A DNA stretch of 6,324 nt, taken from the NCBI GenBank assembly GCA_944390615.1, contig CALXRJ010000170.1:1-6324 (forward strand), in the 5' to 3' direction. Positions 5,231 through 6,324 of the stretch are shown in pieces; position 1 is the first letter of the stretch; every line of letters starts with the position of its first letter. The translations under genes were made by a program, and so were the position numbers. This DNA comes from an uncultured Clostridia bacterium (lineage in GTDB: Bacteria > Bacillota > Clostridia > TANB77 > CAG-508). Under the pieces are notes generated by a model. It was not told where the DNA came from, ran no database searches, and saw only the letters and a list, made by a program, of their open reading frames with translations.

Positions 5231-5893
5231 ATGAGTGGAAAAGAAATATATCAAATATATGCACCAAATGGAGCCAAATGGATAGAGTGGGTAAGGCCAG
5301 TTCCGTTTGTTGCCATCGATACTTATAACAGAAAACCAATTGTAGATTGGATAGATAGAAAAGCCATGTTTTTAAAAAAATATCAACAAGATACGGCTAT
5401 ATTTATTGATTTACCCGGTAAAGAAAGTATAGAACTTAGTATAGATTTAGCCTATAAGGGGTATAGACCAATTCCAATATTGAATGGAACAGATGAACAA
5501 CCAGGCTCCCAAGCTACAACCAATACGTATGCAATTGAAAGTTGTTTGATAAATGGTAGTGAAAAGTTAAAAAATATAAAATTAGAAGATGATGCAAATC
5601 CGGCATTTTTGCTAGATAGCTATAGAACCAATCGATACAGAGCAAAAGAATCTATTTTTGATAATAGTTGGGATTTATACAAACAAGATATTCCATCAGC
5701 TGAATATTTCAAACAAAATGGTATACTGAAAATCATAGTAGTAGGAGATACCATCCAACAAGACTTAAAAAAAATTTTCTTAAAATTTCAAAAAAAAGGG
5801 CTTGACATTTATCTAACAGATGGATACACCTTCCCTAAAAAAGTTAAATTAACAAAAACAATAAAAGAACGATTAGAGAAAGAAGAAATATAG
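5231..5893 (+). CDS. Unrecognised 220-residue protein of the ligase operon
   Basis: I do not recognise this family. The protein appears soluble, without signal peptide or membrane helix. It opens with an aromatic-rich segment APNGAKWIEWVRPVPFVAID (11-30). Then comes an alpha/beta-looking stretch with AIFIDLPGKESIEL (56-69) and YKGYRPIPILNGT (75-87). NPAFLLDSYR (123-132) follows, and last a beta-alpha-beta unit, KIIVVGDTIQQDL to DIYLTDGY (167-199). No nucleotide-binding loop or catalytic triad is evident. The ribosome site AGAGGA overlaps the TAG stop of the ligase gene, and only 11 bases separate the two genes, so translation is probably coupled. Four bases after its stop the homospermidine-synthase-like gene begins. 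Its place between two polyamine-type enzymes suggests a partner subunit or an additional step of the same pathway; that is inference only. Confidence 0.8.
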   Translation: MSGKEIYQIYAPNGAKWIEWVRPVPFVAIDTYNRKPIVDWIDRKAMFLKKYQQDTAIFIDLPGKESIELSIDLAYKGYRPIPILNGTDEQPGSQATTNTYAIESCLINGSEKLKNIKLEDDANPAFLLDSYRTNRYRAKESIFDNSWDLYKQDIPSAEYFKQNGILKIIVVGDTIQQDLKKIFLKFQKKGLDIYLTDGYTFPKKVKLTKTIKERLEKEEI

Positions 5894-5897
5894 AATT

Positions 5898-6324
5898 ATG
5901 ATTGAATTTAAAAATAGAATAGTACAATTTGGCTTTGGTGCAGTAGGAAAAAGTTTTTTTGAAAAAGTTTCCCAAGAAATAAAATTTGATAAGAATAACT
6001 ATTTTGTAATATCCAGAGAAAAACTGGAATACACATTTTTTCTGGAACTTGGCGGAAACATGGGAAATTTCATTGTAGCAGATATTCATAGAGAAAATTT
6101 TAAAAAAATATTTTCTCAATATCTAGCAGAAGGAGATTTATTAATTGACTTTGCTGATAGTGTAGGCACAAAGGATTTTATAGAATGGTGTGCTGAGAAA
6201 AACATCATGTATTTAAACACAGGAGAAACAGATTGGAGTGATAATTGGTATAATATTTTTGATGAAAATTTGAAAAAAATTGAACTACGAAATCAATTAA
6301 AACAAAAAAGGAATGTCAACAAAT
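5898..6324 (+). CDS. Homospermidine synthase-like NAD-dependent enzyme, N-terminal part
   Basis: The frame is open from ATG 5898 to the window edge, giving 142 residues of a protein that in its family is usually about 480 long. It resembles bacterial homospermidine synthase, a saccharopine-dehydrogenase-fold enzyme that uses NAD to move an aminobutyl group between polyamines. The Rossmann motif is QFGFGAVGKS (residues 10-19, G12-x-G14-x2-G17). EIKFD (27-31) and the segment LLIDFADSVGTKDFIEWCAEKNIMYLNTG (81-109) followed by W113 fit the conserved region of the family with its WC and Tyr-x-x-Thr-x-Glu pattern. It starts four bases after the preceding stop, with only a weak purine-rich ribosome site (GAGAAAGAAG), so it probably depends on coupling. 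Other saccharopine-dehydrogenase-fold enzymes such as carboxyspermidine dehydrogenase are less likely alternatives. Confidence 0.72.
   Translation, partial: MIEFKNRIVQFGFGAVGKSFFEKVSQEIKFDKNNYFVISREKLEYTFFLELGGNMGNFIVADIHRENFKKIFSQYLAEGDLLIDFADSVGTKDFIEWCAEKNIMYLNTGETDWSDNWYNIFDENLKKIELRNQLKQKRNVNK

Noticed and set aside
5767..5797. Two A8 runs in the middle operon gene as slippage switches
   Set aside because: Runs of eight A are common in such AT-rich coding DNA and are short compared with the A16 run.
5844..6119. Minus-strand frame of 91 codons
   Set aside because: It lies antisense to the well-supported homospermidine-synthase-like gene and has no start signals.

Overview
The window is AT-rich (roughly 30% G+C by eye), with AGGAGG-type ribosome sites, sigma-A-like promoters and protein families typical of low-GC Gram-positive bacteria. 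A Clostridia-type Bacillota is the best guess; a PdaA-like (spore-cortex type) deacetylase remnant fits a spore-forming lineage. No rRNA, tRNA, CRISPR array or intact mobile element was found.

Left part (1-2358): a GtrII-type membrane glycosyltransferase gene is broken into two overlapping frames (73-885 and 788-1603), most simply by one extra base in an A6 run at 820-825. It meets, tail to tail with a 4-base overlap, the minus-strand gene for the tRNA threonylcarbamoyladenosine enzyme TsaC/YrdC (1600-2241).

Middle part (2300-3340): a minus-strand orphan gene of unknown function (2359-2727) is richer in G+C than its surroundings. It has a strong promoter, a hairpin-rich leader and palindromes on both sides. 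It is transcribed away from a plus-strand DUF1653 gene (2925-3185), which ends at a clear intrinsic terminator. A polysaccharide deacetylase gene follows (3342-3818), cut off in the middle of its catalytic domain.

Right part (4014-6324): three tightly spaced plus-strand genes form an operon that runs off the window. They are a glutathionylspermidine-synthase-family ATP-grasp amide ligase, an unrecognised 220-residue protein, and the N-terminal third of a homospermidine-synthase-like NAD-dependent enzyme. The inferred logic is that one enzyme builds or remodels a polyamine and the ligase joins it to a carboxylate, with the middle protein as an unknown partner. The ligase gene carries an uninterrupted run of 16 A in its reading frame, where a gain or loss of one base would stop translation almost at once. 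This makes it a candidate for phase variation or transcript slippage. This operon is the most interesting part of the window.
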